Source: JAFAQB01 sp046724555
GTDB taxonomy: Archaea; Thermoproteota; Nitrososphaeria; Nitrososphaerales; Nitrososphaeraceae
Direction: 5' to 3'
DNA: 16,753 nt
NCBI GenBank assembly: GCA_046724555.1
Contig: JBKOWU010000289.1
Location: 1-16,753, forward strand
Part shown: positions 14,037 through 16,753 of the stretch, one piece after another
Layout: each line of letters starts with the position of its first letter
Position numbering within the stretch: the first letter of the stretch is position 1
Made by a program: the position numbers and the translations under genes
The notes under the pieces: model-generated
Told to the model about the DNA's origin: nothing
The model's input: only the letters and a program-made list of their open reading frames with translations
Databases searched by the model: none

Positions 14037-14137
14037 TGGACCACTAAATAGAGAGGGGGAGGGTAGTATAGTACTGAATTAGTACGGTACTTTAACCTGT
14101 ATGTACCTCTCTCCCTGCCTGTTAGTATCTAGCCTCG

Positions 14138-14145
14138 TTATATAT
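14138..14145 (+). promoter_or_regulatory. TATA-like box for radA
   Basis: TTATATAT lies about 40 bases before the radA ATG at 14183. This fits an archaeal promoter with a leader of roughly 15 bases. Confidence 0.5.
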
Positions 14146-14182
14146 CAGTCAAAGTAGATCAAGCATCAAGTCAAGAAAAATT

Positions 14183-15193
14183 ATGTCTCATGTCAGCGAT
14201 TTACGGTTAGAGGATTTACCAGGAGTACAGCCGCATCTAGTAAACAAGCTAAAGCAGGCTGGTATACAATCGGTTCTGGATCTTGCTGTATCTATCCCTC
14301 ATGAGCTTGCGATAGGAGGAGAAGGCAGTGTAATTTCAGCTGATACAGAAACTATATCAGAATTGGTGTTGAAAGCCAAGAAGGCCTTGGCGGATTCGGG
14401 GTCACTTATCAAAGAGTTCTCTACAGCTGACCAGGTGCTAGAGAGAAGGAAATCTCTAGTTAGATTTCCTACAGGCTCTAAAAACCTAGATGATTTTTTG
14501 AAAGGAGGAGTGGAATCCCAGGCTATAACTGAGCTTGCTGGAGAATTTGGTTCAGGAAAAAGCCAGATATGTCATACATTATGCGTTACTGCTGCTAAAG
14601 GAACTCAAGGTCAAATTAACAGTATAATATTTATCGATACAGAGAATACGTTTCGGCCAGAAAGAGTTCACCAAATAGCTGAAGCCAGAGGGCTTGATTC
14701 AGAAGAAATAATGAAAAAAGTATTTGTGTGTAAAATAGTTAATAGTGCTCAATTAGAAGCGCTGATAAGAAACCTTGGCAAGTCAATCGAAGAATACAAA
14801 GCTAAACTTGTTATTGTTGACAGTATTATCTCACTTCATAGAGCAGAATATACAGGAAGAGAAACTCTGGCTGAAAGACAGCAGAGGCTTAATGTTATGT
14901 TACATAAACTCATTCGATTAGCAGAGATATACAATGTAGCTGTAGTTTTGACAAATCAAGTCCAAGTCTCGCCAGATAGTAATGATTCAGTTCGAGCATC
15001 GGGTGGTAACATCATGGGCCATGCTTGTACTTACAGAATTTTCCTACGAAAAGCAGGAAGAGATAGAATAGCAACAATGGTTGATTCCCCCCACCATGCA
15101 TATGACCAGGTTAAATTTACAATAAGCGAGAGAGGCGTTGAAAATGCTGAAGTAAAGACAGCGGTAAGCAATGGTAATGAATCAGGATGGTAG
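14183..15193 (+). CDS. radA: RadA-family recombinase, possibly a paralogue
   Basis: A 336-residue RecA/Rad51-superfamily protein. The N-terminal helix-hairpin-helix domain (LEDLPGVQPHLVNKLKQAG, 9-27) is followed by the polymerisation motif FSTA (79-82). The ATPase core has Walker A GEFGSGKS (120-127), Walker B LVIVD (209-213), IDTENTFRPERV (151-162), RAEYTGRETLAERQQ (220-234), loop VLTNQVQVSP (255-264) and GGNIMGH (274-280). These are classical archaeal RadA features, so it should form filaments on single-stranded DNA and exchange strands. The segment between Walker A and IDTENTF and the DNA-binding loop 2 (SPDSNDSVRASGGN) are shorter or changed relative to standard RadA, which suggests a paralogue; this rests on memory of the family, not an alignment. 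The polymerase frame starts 7 bases after its stop, so the two are co-transcribed. Confidence 0.85.
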   Translation: MSHVSDLRLEDLPGVQPHLVNKLKQAGIQSVLDLAVSIPHELAIGGEGSVISADTETISELVLKAKKALADSGSLIKEFSTADQVLERRKSLVRFPTGSKNLDDFLKGGVESQAITELAGEFGSGKSQICHTLCVTAAKGTQGQINSIIFIDTENTFRPERVHQIAEARGLDSEEIMKKVFVCKIVNSAQLEALIRNLGKSIEEYKAKLVIVDSIISLHRAEYTGRETLAERQQRLNVMLHKLIRLAEIYNVAVVLTNQVQVSPDSNDSVRASGGNIMGHACTYRIFLRKAGRDRIATMVDSPHHAYDQVKFTISERGVENAEVKTAVSNGNESGW

Positions 15194-15200
15194 AAGAAGT

Positions 15201-15512
15201 ATGAGTAGCAGCGAAATACCAAAAACTATTCTCCAGAAAGACTTCCCTGATCCACACACAATTCCAGTACCACCTTCACCATCTTATCAGTAACCAATTC
15301 CTCTTGTTACATTATCTGAGCTTATTCCGGGCAAGTATGTTTCTACCGTTGCAAGGATTCTTTACGTCAAGACTATAGAAAAGCAAGACGCTCTTGGTAG
15401 CAAAACCATATTTTCTGGAATAATAGAAGATTCTACATTCAAGGTTCCTTTCGTCAGCCACAGAATTTCATATCCTCTGATAAGAAATTCTATTTACAAA
15501 TTCCATTCCTAA
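15201..15512 (+). pseudogene. OB-fold leader of the polymerase frame, two in-frame TAA codons
   Basis: The ATG at 15201 opens a frame MSSSEIPKTILQKDF ending at TAA 15291-15293. The same frame then continues as PIPLVTLSELIPGKYVSTVA, RILYVKTIEKQDALGSKTIF and SGIIEDSTFKVPFVSHRISY to a second TAA at 15510-15512, and stays open from there into the polymerase. The middle part has the strand pattern of an RPA-like OB fold (single-stranded-DNA binding). Sequence character does not change across either stop, so both are most simply nonsense changes in a once continuous gene. Recoding or reinitiation cannot be excluded. It starts 7 bases after radA. Confidence 0.6.
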
Positions 15513-16753
15513 TATGTGCATGAATTTCCTACAGATAAATCTCTGCTACTTGTGATAACGGAGCATACAAGATCGTTAAGATATTATCAAACTCTGCTAA
15601 AGAAGTTGGAAAACGACTACCGAGTAATACAATTATTCAATGCTGACCTTTTGCAAGTTCAGCAATATCTCTTTGATAGATTAAAGATTGAACCTACAAG
15701 CAAACTGAAAATAGAATATGATGGATCAAAGCTGCTTGAGGTAACCAAGATTGATGATGAAGAAGATGTACATCCTCCCCCGTTTTCAATGCTGTATTTT
15801 GACCTCCATACATATTCAGGAATAATATCTTCTGAGGATGGTATCAGAGTAATCAAGGTAAGGTATGGAGAAGACGAAGCAGTATTTGACGATAATAATG
15901 AGAAGGTAATTTTGCAGAAATTTTCTGACTATGTTCAGGAGAAAAACCCCGACATCATCGTTTCCTTGGGCGACTATGACGATGGCAAATTACTTGGGTA
16001 TCTATACGATAGAGCAGGGAAGATTGGATTTGATTTGCAGCTAGGAAAAGTCTATATCAGCAGCAGTTATAGAAAGAGAACATATTTTGATCAGTTTGGG
16101 TTTGCAGGATTAATAGAGCGAGCAAGATTTAGCTTTATTCCTTTGGATAAGGCTGCCAAATATAGTATAAATCGTCTGATAGATAGCAGGAATTGTTTTG
16201 AATTAATCCAAAAAAATTTTGTGATTCCTTCTAGGGCTAGAGGAATCGAGAATCATGAGCATATTAGAACTGTGGAACAAATTGTTTCAGGAGATAAGGG
16301 AGGTATGGTAATATCTCCACAAATTGGGTTGCATGAAGACGTACTAGCACTTGATTATGATAATGAATACGCAAATCTAATTGTGAAACATAATTTGAGC
16401 TATGAAACGGTTGGCGGGGAAGCTAAGAAAGGATTACTTCCTACAGTAGTTGAACGATTCCTTAAAAGACGGCTTTATTTCAAAAGATTGTTAAAAGAAT
16501 TTCCAAAAGACAGTCAAGAATACCTATGGTGCGAGCAGCGAGTTAATTCACTAAAGAATATACTTGTTTGCCTTTATGGTTCAACTGGTTCTCTTTGGAA
16601 CAGATACGGAAACGTACTTGCTTTTGAGGAAATTAACAGGCTATCCAGAGAAGTACTGATAAAAACAAAAGATATTGTACAAGGACTGGGATACGAACTA
16701 GTGTATGCAGATACAGATTCTGTCTTCATTAAGAGAAAAGGCTCTGCTATAGA
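15513..16753 (+). CDS. family B DNA polymerase with altered exonuclease motifs, 3' end outside window
   Basis: The frame is open for 413 codons to the window edge. An N-terminal polymerase region is followed by an exonuclease-like domain. Its motif I is FDLHT (15798-15812) instead of FDIET, so the catalytic Glu is His. Motif II (SLGDYDDGKLL) and motif III (LIDSRNCFEL) also lack the usual residues, so proofreading is probably lost. Polymerase motifs are present: motif A LDYDNEYANLIVKHN (Asp at 16353), a motif B-like LKNILVCLYG with the usual Asn-Ser replaced by Val-Cys, and motif C YADTDS (16707-16721) with both metal-binding Asp. Polymerase activity therefore looks retained. A possible internal start is the GTG at 15516, but no ribosome-binding site is evident. 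It is coupled to radA; a repair or lesion-bypass role is inferred. Confidence 0.8.

Noticed and set aside
1..16753. CRISPR array, tRNA or rRNA genes
   Set aside because: No regularly spaced repeats and no tRNA-like T-arm or rRNA signature were seen in any gap by eye.

Overview
The window looks like AT-rich chromosomal DNA of an ammonia-oxidising archaeon of the Nitrososphaerales (Thaumarchaeota/Nitrososphaeria), perhaps a Nitrosocosmicus-like lineage. Supporting signs are an archaeal RadA, a family B DNA polymerase, TATA-type promoters a short distance from start codons, secreted proteins ending their signal peptide in ALA-QN, and many very small zinc-ribbon proteins. This is inferred from protein character only; there is no rRNA or tRNA gene in the window to fix taxonomy.

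Layout. (1) 1-456: start of a GNAT acetyltransferase on the minus strand, cut by the window edge. (2) 850-6570: a scarred region built around a terminase-like pair. It holds an intact HTH protein resembling a small terminase subunit (3018-3497) and an intact large-terminase-like ATPase/nuclease (4875-6383). Around them are a broken copy of the small gene (850-1187), a broken N-terminus of a second large gene (2628-2774) and its apparent continuation (6412-6500). Two further gene fragments lie on the minus strand at 2775-2987. An intact secreted alpha/beta hydrolase with an EF-hand-like loop, a small zinc ribbon and a small secreted protein are interspersed. No capsid, portal or integrase gene is visible, so this is not a complete provirus. 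(3) 6622-10081: small accessory and regulatory genes, including a secreted Cys-rich protein, two ribbon-helix-helix-type proteins, zinc-ribbon proteins, and a DUF1059-like gene directly joined to a stand-alone receiver domain. (4) 10347-16753: a DNA-repair neighbourhood. It contains bacterial-type Ku beside an unrecognised 293-residue protein, a zinc-rich gene broken by a frameshift, and a conserved unknown protein with a 52-residue zinc ribbon. The last two are transcribed divergently from radA, which is followed after 7 bases by an OB-fold/PolB reading frame with two in-frame TAA codons.

The two most interesting points are these. First, the repeated broken terminase-like genes include two fragments that fit together as halves of one gene on either side of a 3.6 kb segment, with a 7-base direct repeat at the two breaks. 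Second, the RadA-like gene is coupled to a family B polymerase whose exonuclease motifs look degenerate and whose OB-fold leader carries two in-frame stops. Together with Ku this suggests a DNA-repair or lesion-bypass island, which is an inference.
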